Below are positions 39,659 to 50,271 of a DNA stretch of 64,000 bases, one piece after another. Position 1 is the stretch's first letter; every line of letters begins with the position of its first letter. The position numbers were made by a program, and so were the translations under genes. The notes below the pieces were generated by a model, which ran no database searches, was not told the DNA's origin, and saw only the letters and a program-made list of their open reading frames with translations. The stretch lies in the NCBI RefSeq assembly GCF_900120175.1, contig NZ_FQLF01000004.1:248001-312000 (forward strand). Reading direction: 5' to 3'. This DNA is from Oceanicoccus sp. KOV_DT_Chl. GTDB taxonomy: Bacteria > Pseudomonadota > Gammaproteobacteria > Pseudomonadales > Dasaniaceae.

Positions 39659-42272
39659 GTGCTAGAAGCTTATCGCAAACACGTAGAAGAACGCGCCGCC
39701 GACAACATTCCCCCAAGCCGTTAAACCCGGAGCAGGTTGCAGGCTTAGTCGATTTATTAAAAAGCCCACCAGCAGGTGAAGAAGAATACCTGTTAGACCT
39801 GATCACCAATCGTGTACCGCCTGGCGTTGATGAAGCCGCCTACGTTAAAGCAGGTTTTTTATCTGCCATCGTCACCGGTGAAGTCAGCTGTTCTCTAATC
39901 GATAAGCCACACGCCGTAAAATTACTCGGCATGATGCTGGGTGGCTACAATATTGAGACCTTGGTTAACGCGCTGGACAATCCGGACCTTGCCGAACTTG
40001 CTGCAGTTGAACTCAAGCACACCTTACTAATGTTTGATGCTTTCCACGATGTTGAAGAAAAAGCGAAAGCAGGTAATGAGCAGGCCAAAGCAGTCATGCA
40101 GTCCTGGGCCGATGCCGAGTGGTTTACTTCTCAGGAAAAAGTTGCGGAAAGTATTAAGGTGGCTGTATTTAAAGTGACCGGTGAAATTAATACCGATGAT
40201 TTATCCCCTGCCCCTGATGCCTGGTCACGTCCTGATATTCCACTACACGCCCGCGCCGCGTTCAAGATGACTCGCGATGGACTTACTCCAGAAGAGCACG
40301 GTGTAACAGGCCCAATGTCACAAATTGATGAAGTCAAAGCCAAGGGGTTCCCGGTTGCCTTTGTTGGCGATGTTGTGGGCACCGGTTCATCACGTAAGTC
40401 TGCGACTAACTCAGTACTGTGGTTCTTCGGTGATGATCTGCCAGGTGTTCCTAACAAGCGCGGTGGCGGTATTTGTATTGGCGGTAAAGTCGCGCCGATT
40501 TTTTACAATACAATGGAAGATGCTGGCGCTTTGGTATTTGAAGCACCAGTTGATGATTTGAATATGGGTGACGTCATTGAAATCCGTCCCTATGAAGGCA
40601 AAATTCTTAATGAAGCCGGCGCTACTATCAGTGAATTTGAACTTAAGTCAGAAGTGTTATTGGATGAAGTTCAGGCCGGTGGACGTATTAACCTGATTAT
40701 CGGTCGTGGTCTAACCACCAAAGCACGCGAATCATTAGGCTTACCCATATCAGAATTATTCCGTACGCCGGTTGCTCCGGTTGATAGCGGCAAAGGTTTC
40801 TCGCTAGGTCAGAAAATGGTGGGTAAAGCCTGTGGTGTTGACGGCATTCGCCCGGTACTTATTGCGAACCTAAAATGACCACTGTTGGCTCACAAGATAC
40901 AACTGGGCCAATGACGCGCGATGAGTTAAAAGATTTGGCTTGTCTGGGTTTTTCTGCCGATTTAACCATGCAGTCTTTCTGTCATACAGCCGCCTACCCA
41001 AAACCTGTTGATATAGATACTCAGCACACTCTGCCTGATTTTATTATGACCCGTGGTGGTGTTTCACTGCGCCCTGGCGACGGTATTATCCACTCTTGGC
41101 TAAACCGCATGCTGCTACCTGACACTGTCGGTACCGGTGGCGATTCGCACACGCGTTTCCCAATGGGTATTTCATTCCCTGCTGGTTCTGGTCTGGTCGC
41201 TTTCGCTGCCGCCACCGGTGTTATGCCACTGGATATGCCCGAATCAGTTTTGGTTCGGTTTAAAGGTGAAATGCAGCCGGGTATTACGTTGCGCGATTTA
41301 GTTCACGCCATTCCTTATCAGGCAATTCAGGAAGGTTTATTAACGGTAGAGAAAAAAGGCAAGAAAAACATTTTTTCTGGTCGTATTCTTGAAATTGAGG
41401 GTTTGAAAAATCTAACCGTTGAACAGGCTTTTGAATTATCTGATGCCTCAGCTGAACGCTCTGCCGCCGGCTGTACTATTGCACTGGATGAAAATTCGGT
41501 TAGCGAATACCTGCGCTCAAACATCACCCTATTGCGCTGGATGATCAGCGAAGGCTACGGTGACGCACGAACGTTAGAGCGCCGCGCACAAGCTATGGAA
41601 GCCTGGTTAGCAACCCCGGAGTTAATGACTGGCGATGCCGATGCTGAATACGCTGCGGTTATTGAAATTGACCTTAACGAAATCAAAGAGCCTATCGTTT
41701 GCTGCCCTAATGACCCGGATGACGCTAAAATGTTGTCTGACGTTGCTGGCGATAAAGTAGACGAAGTGTTTATAGGTTCTTGTATGACCAATATTGGTCA
41801 CTTCCGCGCCGCAGGTAAATTGTTAGACAAACATGCTGCTGGTGGTATCTCTACCCGCTTGTGGATCGTACCGCCAACCAGAATGGACGAGCACACTTTG
41901 ATGGAGGAAGGTTATTACAATATCTTCGGTAAGTCAGGTGCACGTACTGAAATGCCGGGTTGCTCTTTGTGTATGGGTAATCAGGCACGGGTAGCCGCTA
42001 ACAGTACTGTACTTTCGACCTCGACCCGAAACTTCCCCAACCGTCTAGGTGATGGTGCTAACGTTTATCTGACATCGGCAGAGCTGGCATCGGTAGGCTC
42101 AATTTTGGGTCGATTGCCAACGCCTGCAGAATATATGGAATACGCTAAAGATCTGGATTCAATGTCGTCTGAAATCTATCGATATATGAATTTTGATCAG
42201 ATTGCATCCTTCCAGGAAGCTGCGGATAGTGCCAAGATCAACGCTGTGCAGATTGATGAAGTAAAAATGTAA
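39659..42272 (+). CDS. acnB: Aconitate hydratase B, frame broken twice
   Basis: The corrected product is about 871 residues (E. coli 865). The start is the GTG at 39659, preceded by GAGGAG, giving [14 protein letters not shown]. Breaks fall in five Cs at 39710-39714 and at GG 40854-40855. Repair gives [16 protein letters not shown] and [22 protein letters not shown], both matching AcnB. The swivel ([12 protein letters not shown]) and the 4Fe-4S cysteines in [11 protein letters not shown] and [10 protein letters not shown] are intact. The enzyme isomerises citrate to isocitrate in the TCA cycle, and in many bacteria also 2-methylcitrate. It is followed by a strong terminator. Confidence 0.95.
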
Positions 42273-42287
42273 GTGTCGAGCTCACAT

Positions 42288-42319
42288 AAAAAAACCCGAG
42301 TTTAACCTCGGGTTTTTTT
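42288..42319. terminator. Bidirectional rho-independent terminator between acnB and the TgpA-type gene
   Basis: A perfect inverted repeat has CCCGAG and CTCGGG arms around a TTTAAC loop, flanked by seven As on the left and seven Ts on the right. It works in both directions and ends acnB and the convergent operon starting at 46257. Confidence 0.92.
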
Positions 42320-42346
42320 ATGCACATTCAAAACGATATAATCCTT

Positions 42347-44365
42347 CTACCTTTTTTTAATAGTCACTAGCCGTTTATTCAATTTAACAAGATCTAATTG
42401 ATACTGTTTAAAGAGTAATTTTTTTTGTTGGCCATCCAGAGGCGTATAACTTAGATCAACAAAACTGCGGGTCACCGCTAACAATTCAGTTTTTAATAGA
42501 GGCTGTTGTTTGGCGACACGACGGGCAAATTCAATCGCACCTTCGTTATTTTCACGAACAAACCCTTTTTTCTGTAATCGATCACACAGTTTCAAATATA
42601 GGCGCACTTCCGGCATTAGTTGCGGCTTGCCTCTGCCCTTTAATAAGCGTAAACCGATAACGCCCATTACTAGGCCGCCTATCGCCATCAAAAACACACC
42701 GATGCGCCAAGGATCGGCACCTCCTAACAAATCATTAAACGTTTTACGCTGTTTTTTGTCATCATATTGCAATACTTTTATTGACCAATAATAATTAAAG
42801 GCATCTAGCTGTAGTCGCAATTTATTTATCCAGGCAACTTTTCGGTAACGTAATGGGGATAATGGTGAGCCGGATAAAAAATCACCCTCTTGTGCTAAAG
42901 CTGCTTCAAGACCAAATTCAATACGGTCGGGAGAGACCGCTCCGGTAGGATCTACTCTACGCCAGCCTTCACCGGGCAGCCATACTTCAGCCCAGCCATG
43001 GGCATCAAACTGGTGAACCAACACTGTGCCATTAAGGGGATTAATCTCCCCGCCCATATAGCCAGCAACAACGCGCGCAGGAATACCGACAGCACGCATT
43101 AAGAAAACAAAGCTACTGGCATAATGACTACAAAATCCGCGTTTAGTGGTAAATAAAAATTCATCAATAGAGTGCTCGCCTAAAGCTGGTGGTGATAATG
43201 TGTATACGAATTTTTGTTGTCGATAGATTGCCAATACTGCATCGATATATTTCTGGTCACTACCCGCTTCGCGATGTAATCGCTGAGCAAACTGATGGGA
43301 CTCCGGATTACCATATTCAGGTAATCGGGTTTCAAAAAGTCGCTGCTCTGAACTCAGCTCGGGCTGAATAAGACGATCAGTATCTGACCAAATCTGATAT
43401 TCAATGCGTTTACTAATTTCTTTGGTACTTATCAACCGGTAATCATTCACCATTCTCACGGTTGGATCTTTGCTATAAGCCAACGCTAAAGTGAATAGCC
43501 AGTTGCGATATGTGGCTTCCTGAATAATTCGATAACTTATCGGGTTTTCAAATTTATTATACAGTCGCATGGCCTCTAGAGAGGAGAGTACATCTTCCGC
43601 ACGCCTACCCTGACGCCAACTTCTCCCATCAAATTCAGACAACACCAGCCCGCGCCAATAGAGTTTATTACGCGCAGGAACTTCATCTCTGAATACTGCC
43701 CTGAAAGCAAGATCGCTACTATTGCTAAGTTGTGAGATGTCACCTGGAGACATGACTTCACTAACGCCGGTTTTAGCCTGCTCCGAAAATGAAGGTACTT
43801 TCCATAAAGGTTCGAATCGTGGAAAGATAATAAACAATACCACCATGATTGGTACCGATTGGAGTACGATAAGTAAGCCTTTTTTTAAACTGGCGAGTTC
43901 AAATTGCTGATAATGGTGTTGATGTAATGCAACTAAGGCAGTAGTTATCAATCCACTTGTAAAAAAAACGAAGACAACCAGGAAAAAATTCTGTGAAAAC
44001 AAAAAAGCGGTGATAGCAACAAAGTAAGCAAGAAACAGCAGCACATACACGTCCCGCTTGCTGGAAAGTTCAAGCAGCTTTAAGCAGAACCCGGTAATCA
44101 ATAATGCCACCGTTGGTTCCATACCAATAAGCGAGCCATAGCTTTGATAGATGCCGCCGCAACAAAGTAGCGTCAATAATATTTTTAGCCAGCTGGGCGG
44201 CTTTGACCAACGCCCTTGATATATCATTATTCGCCAACAAGCGCAGATAGCATAGGAGGCCAGCACCCACCAGGGTAGGCGTTCAAAGTGTGGCGCAATT
44301 AACGCCATTTGTGAGATTAAAATCCAGGCGAGACAATTGCGCGGAACCTGCCATGACACGGCCAT
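42347..44365 (-). CDS. TgpA-type transglutaminase-like membrane protein
   Basis: The product is 672 residues. The N-terminal half has six or more membrane helices (about 1-190) typical of DUF3488. A periplasmic transglutaminase core follows, with Cys in KRGFCSHYASSFVFLMRA, His in DAHGWAEVWL and Asp in VDPTGA. A further membrane helix near 555-575 and a DUF4129-like C-terminus close it. The homologue in Pseudomonas, TgpA, is essential and linked to the cell envelope. It is the last gene of the MoxR-DUF58-TgpA operon. Confidence 0.88.
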   Translation of the reverse strand: MAVSWQVPRNCLAWILISQMALIAPHFERLPWWVLASYAICACWRIMIYQGRWSKPPSWLKILLTLLCCGGIYQSYGSLIGMEPTVALLITGFCLKLLELSSKRDVYVLLFLAYFVAITAFLFSQNFFLVVFVFFTSGLITTALVALHQHHYQQFELASLKKGLLIVLQSVPIMVVLFIIFPRFEPLWKVPSFSEQAKTGVSEVMSPGDISQLSNSSDLAFRAVFRDEVPARNKLYWRGLVLSEFDGRSWRQGRRAEDVLSSLEAMRLYNKFENPISYRIIQEATYRNWLFTLALAYSKDPTVRMVNDYRLISTKEISKRIEYQIWSDTDRLIQPELSSEQRLFETRLPEYGNPESHQFAQRLHREAGSDQKYIDAVLAIYRQQKFVYTLSPPALGEHSIDEFLFTTKRGFCSHYASSFVFLMRAVGIPARVVAGYMGGEINPLNGTVLVHQFDAHGWAEVWLPGEGWRRVDPTGAVSPDRIEFGLEAALAQEGDFLSGSPLSPLRYRKVAWINKLRLQLDAFNYYWSIKVLQYDDKKQRKTFNDLLGGADPWRIGVFLMAIGGLVMGVIGLRLLKGRGKPQLMPEVRLYLKLCDRLQKKGFVRENNEGAIEFARRVAKQQPLLKTELLAVTRSFVDLSYTPLDGQQKKLLFKQYQLDLVKLNKRLVTIKKR

Positions 44366-44368
44366 CGG

Positions 44369-45334
44369 CTATGTCCCCCTACCGTAAAGCGCGAGAGCCT
44401 TTAAAATATTTTGTTGATGACCGATGCCGTTACCGGGTTCAATAAGCAGGTCGCCTAAACGCAAACCATAATCATCCTCTGTCTGCTCCAATTTTAATAC
44501 CCAATAACAGATATGCGACAAACGTTGTTCGGTACTACCAGCAAAGTCATTAATATCGAGCCAGCAATGTTGTTCACGATAGGCGGCAAATTGCTTGGTT
44601 TGCAGCGTCTGGCCTTTGGCGTAGCCTTTCCAGAAAACATGCTTTAATGGGTCCCCTGCCTGATAGGTTTTAAAGCCATCAAATTCGTCACTACCGACCG
44701 CTGCTATAAGTTCACCATCACTTTCTGAAGTCGCTGCCAGAGTGATTGGCAGTTTGCACTCCAACGGACGCGGATAGACCAGCACCTGAATATCCAAAGC
44801 TAACCAGCTCCAACAGCGCAGTAAACCAAGCGGATAAAAGGTCTCAATCAAAAGACGCGGCGGAGTAAATAAACCGCGATCACTGACAGGTAAATGGAGT
44901 AACACCGATTCACTTTGATGATCCAGCAATGATACCAGTCGACCCTCACTCTCGGGCCAGCTAACATTGATGTCAAAATAAGGGCTACTGCCATGCCGCT
45001 GAAGAATAACCTCAAGCTCCGCATTGTCGCCGCTGAAAACCGGCTTGGCTTTACCTGCAGTAATGGTTAATCCCGATAGGTTGGCATAGGTATGTAGCAC
45101 AACGACTACAAAAACGCTGGACAACATAAAGACGAAGGCAAACATCATATTGTTTTGGTAGTTAATTGCGGCAATTAACATTACCAATAACACTGCACTG
45201 AACCAGCGCCCCTGAGCTGATGGAAAAATAAAAATACGACGCTGATTAAGCGTAATAGATTTTTGAGAAGGGATGCGCCGATCTAACCATTGCTTAAAGC
45301 GCTGTTGAATGGTTTTTTTCAGCAAGTTAAACAT
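44369..45334 (-). CDS. DUF58 domain protein
   Basis: The product is 321 residues. Two N-terminal membrane helices are followed by a beta-rich stretch and the DUF58 core: FDGFKTYQAGDPLKHVFWKGYAKG. It is located between moxR and the TgpA-type gene, with three to five bases between each pair. Its function is unknown but this trio is conserved in many bacteria. Confidence 0.85.
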   Translation of the reverse strand: MFNLLKKTIQQRFKQWLDRRIPSQKSITLNQRRIFIFPSAQGRWFSAVLLVMLIAAINYQNNMMFAFVFMLSSVFVVVVLHTYANLSGLTITAGKAKPVFSGDNAELEVILQRHGSSPYFDINVSWPESEGRLVSLLDHQSESVLLHLPVSDRGLFTPPRLLIETFYPLGLLRCWSWLALDIQVLVYPRPLECKLPITLAATSESDGELIAAVGSDEFDGFKTYQAGDPLKHVFWKGYAKGQTLQTKQFAAYREQHCWLDINDFAGSTEQRLSHICYWVLKLEQTEDDYGLRLGDLLIEPGNGIGHQQNILKALALYGRGT

Positions 45335-45339
45335 GAGTA

Positions 45340-46257
45340 TTACCCGATAACAGCCACGTCTTCCAGTAACTTATAGGCAAGGCCGCGACTCTGATGCTGA
45401 TAATCGCTTGCTGTGCCTAACCGGTGCTCAGCAACGGATGGTAGTACCATTTGCACATCTTCCGGTACCACGTGGCCACGACCAGACATTAGCGCCCAGG
45501 TTTTAGCGCAGCGCAACAACGCCAAGGCACCACGAGGCGATAAACCACAGACAAATTGTTGATTATCACGGCTACTTGCGACCAAGCGCTGGACATAATC
45601 TAGCAAACTATCCGAACAATGGATCTCGTTAACCGCCTGCTGAATACTGACCAGTTCTGCAACGCTGATAACCTGCCGCATGCGTGCGAGTTTTTTATTG
45701 TTATCTTCACCAAGTAATAATTTTCGTTCGGCATCAGGGTCAGGGTAACCTAAAGAAAGACGCATCAAAAATCGATCGAGTTGAGATTCGGGTAATGGAT
45801 AGGTACCAGATTGCGTTGCCGGGTTTTGAGTAGCGATAACAAAGAATGGAGCCGGTAGTTCTCGCGTCTGTCCTTCTATGGTGACCTGCCCTTCTTCCAT
45901 TGCTTCAAGTAACGCGCTTTGTGATTTTGGCGTTGTGCGATTAATTTCATCAGCCAATAATACTTGAGTAAAAATAGGCCCGGGAATAAATTGAAATGCA
46001 GAAGTATCACGATTAAAAACCGAAACACCTAAAATATCGGCGGGCAATAAGTCACTGGTAAACTGAACACGCTGATACTCTAAACCTAACACTCTGGCCA
46101 AGGCATTAGATAAGGTGGTTTTACCCATCCCAGGCAGGTCTTCGATTAATAAGTGGCCTTTGGCTAGTAAGCAGCACAATGCCAGTCGGACTTGAGATTC
46201 TTTACCTAGCAGTACCGTACTAATTTCGGCTACGGCCTGGTCTATTTTTTTTTGCAT
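45340..46257 (-). CDS. MoxR-family AAA+ ATPase
   Basis: The product is 305 residues. Walker A is GMGKTTLSNALA, Walker B is VLLADEINRTTPKSQSALLEAMEE, and sensor 1 is FFVIATQNPATQSGTYPLPESQLDRFLMRL. MoxR ATPases act as chaperones for partner proteins encoded beside them. It is the first gene of the operon with DUF58 and TgpA-type proteins. Confidence 0.93.
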   Translation of the reverse strand: MQKKIDQAVAEISTVLLGKESQVRLALCCLLAKGHLLIEDLPGMGKTTLSNALARVLGLEYQRVQFTSDLLPADILGVSVFNRDTSAFQFIPGPIFTQVLLADEINRTTPKSQSALLEAMEEGQVTIEGQTRELPAPFFVIATQNPATQSGTYPLPESQLDRFLMRLSLGYPDPDAERKLLLGEDNNKKLARMRQVISVAELVSIQQAVNEIHCSDSLLDYVQRLVASSRDNQQFVCGLSPRGALALLRCAKTWALMSGRGHVVPEDVQMVLPSVAEHRLGTASDYQHQSRGLAYKLLEDVAVIG

Positions 46258-46339
46258 GAAATAAGATGCCCCTAACCAGCCTTAACAACGTAGGCATAGA
46301 CTAACAGGGAGCTGACTGATTTAAAAACCCCTTTTTACT

Positions 46340-49300
46340 CTAAATGGCCTGCAATTGTATGGGGATGCCATTAAGTACCGCGTTACCCGATAATTGATCA
46401 ACGTTTAATTCATCTGTTAAGTCATTGCTGTTTACACCGGGCTGAGTTTGCGCGACGCGTAAACCAATACCCTGGCGGCTATGACCCCAGCCGTGAGGAA
46501 GACAAACAACACCAGGCATGATGTCTTCGGTCAGTTTGATATCAACAATCAGCTCGCCAACCCGTGACTTAATTTTTGCTTGCTGTTGGTTTTCCAGACC
46601 CTGCGTTTTAGCATCATTCGGGTGAATCAACAACGAACAACGGTCCTTCCCTTTAATCAGTCGCTGACTGTTATGCATCCATGAATTATTGGTACGCAAA
46701 TCCCTGCGCCCGATTAGCAGTAATGCGTCGGGTTTAAGTAAAGCGTCAATCCCAGCATAAAATCTTTCAAGATCTTGCATGATAGGTTCAGGGAGTAGAT
46801 GAATTTTTTTATCCGAGGTAAATAAATGGTCAGGAAAACGTGCGTCTAATGGACCTAAATCCAGGCCATGCTCAAACTGTTTTAATACCTGTAGACTGAG
46901 ACCTTGATCGTGATGTATTTGCTCCGTACCTCTGTATTCAGTAAACGATTTTCTATAGGGGCCGTGTTGCAATGAAAAATCAAGTATTTGCCTGGGTGTT
47001 GGTTCAGCCCCTTCTTTTGTCGACAAGCCTTTATGCTCGTCAAGACGGCTGATCAAACCCTGCATAATATCCCAGTCTGATAGTGCTCCTTCCGCATGCT
47101 CGAACAGTGGTTCGGAAAATTTGGCGACATTGCGTACGGCTAATAAATTAAACACTAAATCAAATTGCTCGTGCTCTAAGGGACCGGTAGGCGGGAGAAT
47201 AATATCAGCATGTCTGGAGGTTTCGTTTAGATAGAAATCAACCGATACCATAAAGTCTAGCTGTTCTAACGCCTGATCCAACTGCCTGCCATTAGGCGAA
47301 GACAATACCGGGTTGCCAGCAATACATATAAAACCACGGACCTGACCTTCCCCGGGTGTCAGCATTTCTTCGGCCATAGCCGCTGTTGGAAACTCACGAT
47401 TAAACTCGGGCAAACCTCGCACGCGGGTATGGTAACTGGCAAAACTGCCTGCAGCACTGGCTTGTACCGCGGAGTCCATCGCCGGTGTGGTAAACATCAT
47501 ACCGCCTGCACGATCCATATTGCCGGTAATAATATTCAGCACATTGATTAGCCAATGATTAAGGGTACTAAAAGTTTGGGTAGATATTCCCATCCGCCCA
47601 TAACAAACGGCGCTTTCGGCGGCACTGAATTCTTCGGCGATGCGCTGGATATGTTGTTCAGCAATACCGCACAACCCAGAAATATCAGTTAGTGAAAAAT
47701 GATCAAACAGCGTCAGCAACTGCTCCCATTGATTCATTATCGGTTCGAGATGACCAGGTTTATAAAGCCGGTATTGAATAATATGCTGAATGATACCGAT
47801 TAAAAATAGCGCATCACTGGCTGGCCGAATAAAATGGTGCTCTGATGCATAGAGTGTCGATTCAGTTTTTCTAGGATCGATCAGTACCCACTTGCCTCCA
47901 CGATGTTTTATTCCCTCCAGACGCTTGAGGACATCACCAGCAGACATCAAACTACCGTTAGAGACCGCCGGATTTGCGCCTAACATAAGCATATAGTCAG
48001 TGCGGTCAATATCGGGAATCGTAAACACCTGCGCATGACCAAACATCAGGTAAGAGGTTAATTGATGAGGCATTTGATCAAGTGAGGCGGCGGTAAATAA
48101 ATTGCGGCTGCCTAGCGCTTTGCGAATTTTTCCCGTCGCTAACAGTAAACCAAAGTTATGCGAGGTCGGATTACCCCAGTAACCCGCTACTGAGTCGTTA
48201 CCATACTGTGCTTGTATTTCAGCTAGCTTGCCGGCGGTAATATCAAGTGCTTCCTCCCAGGATATTTCTAACCATTGGCCATCTACTTTCTGCAACGGTT
48301 TTTTCAATCGGTCGGGGTCGTTATGTAGATCTTGCAGGGAATAACCTTTGGGGCAAATATGGCCCTGGCTGTGCGGGTCATTTTCGTCACCAATAATGGA
48401 CAGTATTTTATCGCCTTGAAATTCTATTTTAACGCCGCACATAGCCTCACAGAGGGTACAACTGCGAAAATGTGTTTTTATCGGTAATGCATGTTGTGCA
48501 TCATTTTCCGCTACCTCCCGCGATTTAATGTCACGGATAATCTGCAGCATACGGTTAATGTTGGTTTCTTTAACCCGCGGGCGCCCTTCTCGCTTACCTT
48601 GTTCTTGTTCATAGTTATCCAGTAGCTTCCAGTCGCTAAAACTGACGTAATCAATGTGGCGCTGCTGTAATAGTGTACTTATGTCTTGACACGTATCGGC
48701 ATCGATCCCGACTGAAAAATTGGCACATAATTCATCGACCGTGTCAGCGGCACATTGCTTATTGCTACCAATCACACCACTGGCACCGCGTTTAATCCAC
48801 CCGGAGACATACTCCTGCGGTTGTTTTCTTGCTAGATCAATACACGAATTATGATGGGTGATTACCCCCTGCTGCTGATCGAAAGGTAAACCGGTAATGG
48901 GTTCACCTTGGTATCCCGTTGCGTTAATCACTAACCCTGTCGATAGAATGATACTTTCAGAAGTAGCAACAGCGCTTACTTTTCCGTCTGCACCCCGTTG
49001 CAACCTATTGCGGCTTGCAGATAACGTTTTGCCATTACTATTTTCTTTGATTGCGGTGGGGCTCAAACCAAACATAAAGTGAATCGTTTTAGCTGCGACC
49101 TGTTTATTAACGTTGCCCGCCGCTATTTTTTGTAACAAGTGTATATTTTGCTTTGCTTCACTACATTCCGGTTGTTCTAATTCAATTAAAGATTGGCTAT
49201 CAAGCGCGAGATCATTACTATCAACAACGAGGTCGATTTCTGGCATAGCCATTAACTGCTCTAGCTCTTTAGGCGTAAAGGCTGCTTGCATAGCACCACG

Positions 49301-50161
49301 ACGGGCTAATAGATAAACATCTTTGATATTGCTATTAGCAATAGCTGTAAGTGCCTGATCGGCAATGTCCGTTTGCTGTAGTTGCTCTGCCGATAATATA
49401 CGTGCAATATCCAGCGCGACGTTGCCCATACCAATCACCACGGCCGAACCGGATGACAAATCAGGCAGTAACGCTTGATGCTCAGGGTGGCCGTTATACC
49501 AGCCGACAAACTCCGAAGAGCCAAATACGTTACCTAGTTCTGCACCGGGTATGGCCAGTGTTTTACTGTTAGACCCACCGGTGCTGTAAACAACAGCATG
49601 GTAGTGCTGGCGTAAATCCTCCGCCGATAAATCAGTACCTACATTCACATTACCAAAAAAACGTACCTGCGGAGATTCCGCCACCCGTTCAAAATTTTTA
49701 CTTACTGATTTAATCTTGGGATGATCCGGCGCCACGCCATAACGCACCAATCCAAATGGTGTCGGTAGGCGTTCAAAAATATCGACCTGCGCTGATGGCA
49801 TCTTATTTAATAATGCATCTGCGGTATAAAAGCCGGAGGGACCTGAGCCGACGACGGCAAACCTTGCTGCCGCACTGGAATGAGTGGTGTGAGCTTGACG
49901 ATGAATGCTTTCACTTATTAATGGATACAGCTGGGAATTTACGGCATTGAGATCGATAAAATGCCGCATCGTTGCAGGTACTGATGATGCTGGAAAAATA
50001 GCGCGCTCAGGGCATTCAGTGAGACAGGCATTACAATCGATACAAACTTCAGGATCGATAAAGAGCATCTCCGGCCCTTCACGAAATGCGTCGACCGGAC
50101 ACACATCAACACAGTCGGTATGTTTGTTGCCAATACATGCTTGGGTGACGATATAAGCCAT
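46340..50161 (-). CDS. Ferredoxin / NADPH-ferredoxin reductase / molybdopterin oxidoreductase fusion
   Basis: The product is 1273 residues in one uninterrupted frame. Residues 1-55 are a 7Fe-type ferredoxin (Cys 9, 17, 21, 40, 43, 46, 50). Residues about 98-500 are an adrenodoxin-reductase-like FNR with FAD motif GSGPSG 105-110 and NADP motif GMGNVALDIA from 244. Residues about 560-1273 are a bis-MGD molybdoenzyme with a 4Fe-4S site (Cys 568, 571, 575, 603) and a C-terminal Mo-pterin-binding domain. No Cys or Sec sits at the expected Mo-ligand spot; the region reads TAASLDQ near 690. Electrons would flow NADPH-FAD-FeS-Mo within one chain. The substrate is unknown. Related unfused sets exist in other bacteria. 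Confidence 0.88.
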   Translation of the reverse strand: MAYIVTQACIGNKHTDCVDVCPVDAFREGPEMLFIDPEVCIDCNACLTECPERAIFPASSVPATMRHFIDLNAVNSQLYPLISESIHRQAHTTHSSAAARFAVVGSGPSGFYTADALLNKMPSAQVDIFERLPTPFGLVRYGVAPDHPKIKSVSKNFERVAESPQVRFFGNVNVGTDLSAEDLRQHYHAVVYSTGGSNSKTLAIPGAELGNVFGSSEFVGWYNGHPEHQALLPDLSSGSAVVIGMGNVALDIARILSAEQLQQTDIADQALTAIANSNIKDVYLLARRGAMQAAFTPKELEQLMAMPEIDLVVDSNDLALDSQSLIELEQPECSEAKQNIHLLQKIAAGNVNKQVAAKTIHFMFGLSPTAIKENSNGKTLSASRNRLQRGADGKVSAVATSESIILSTGLVINATGYQGEPITGLPFDQQQGVITHHNSCIDLARKQPQEYVSGWIKRGASGVIGSNKQCAADTVDELCANFSVGIDADTCQDISTLLQQRHIDYVSFSDWKLLDNYEQEQGKREGRPRVKETNINRMLQIIRDIKSREVAENDAQHALPIKTHFRSCTLCEAMCGVKIEFQGDKILSIIGDENDPHSQGHICPKGYSLQDLHNDPDRLKKPLQKVDGQWLEISWEEALDITAGKLAEIQAQYGNDSVAGYWGNPTSHNFGLLLATGKIRKALGSRNLFTAASLDQMPHQLTSYLMFGHAQVFTIPDIDRTDYMLMLGANPAVSNGSLMSAGDVLKRLEGIKHRGGKWVLIDPRKTESTLYASEHHFIRPASDALFLIGIIQHIIQYRLYKPGHLEPIMNQWEQLLTLFDHFSLTDISGLCGIAEQHIQRIAEEFSAAESAVCYGRMGISTQTFSTLNHWLINVLNIITGNMDRAGGMMFTTPAMDSAVQASAAGSFASYHTRVRGLPEFNREFPTAAMAEEMLTPGEGQVRGFICIAGNPVLSSPNGRQLDQALEQLDFMVSVDFYLNETSRHADIILPPTGPLEHEQFDLVFNLLAVRNVAKFSEPLFEHAEGALSDWDIMQGLISRLDEHKGLSTKEGAEPTPRQILDFSLQHGPYRKSFTEYRGTEQIHHDQGLSLQVLKQFEHGLDLGPLDARFPDHLFTSDKKIHLLPEPIMQDLERFYAGIDALLKPDALLLIGRRDLRTNNSWMHNSQRLIKGKDRCSLLIHPNDAKTQGLENQQQAKIKSRVGELIVDIKLTEDIMPGVVCLPHGWGHSRQGIGLRVAQTQPGVNSNDLTDELNVDQLSGNAVLNGIPIQLQAI

Positions 50162-50271
50162 CTTTGTTTCCCTTCTTAAAGTAAGCGAAACACTAAGAAT
50201 TTAGCAGCTCATAGGCAATAACGATTGCAACCAATTTTATAGTCAGAAACGTTGGCGGAATAAACGCTGGT

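Noticed and set aside
39659-42272. Two separate aconitase-half genes
   Set aside because: A single missing G at 40854-40855 joins them into a normal AcnB, and the N-terminal 90 codons are recovered by one missing C.
42347-46257. TgpA/DUF58/MoxR as a novel system
   Set aside because: This is a known conserved operon type.
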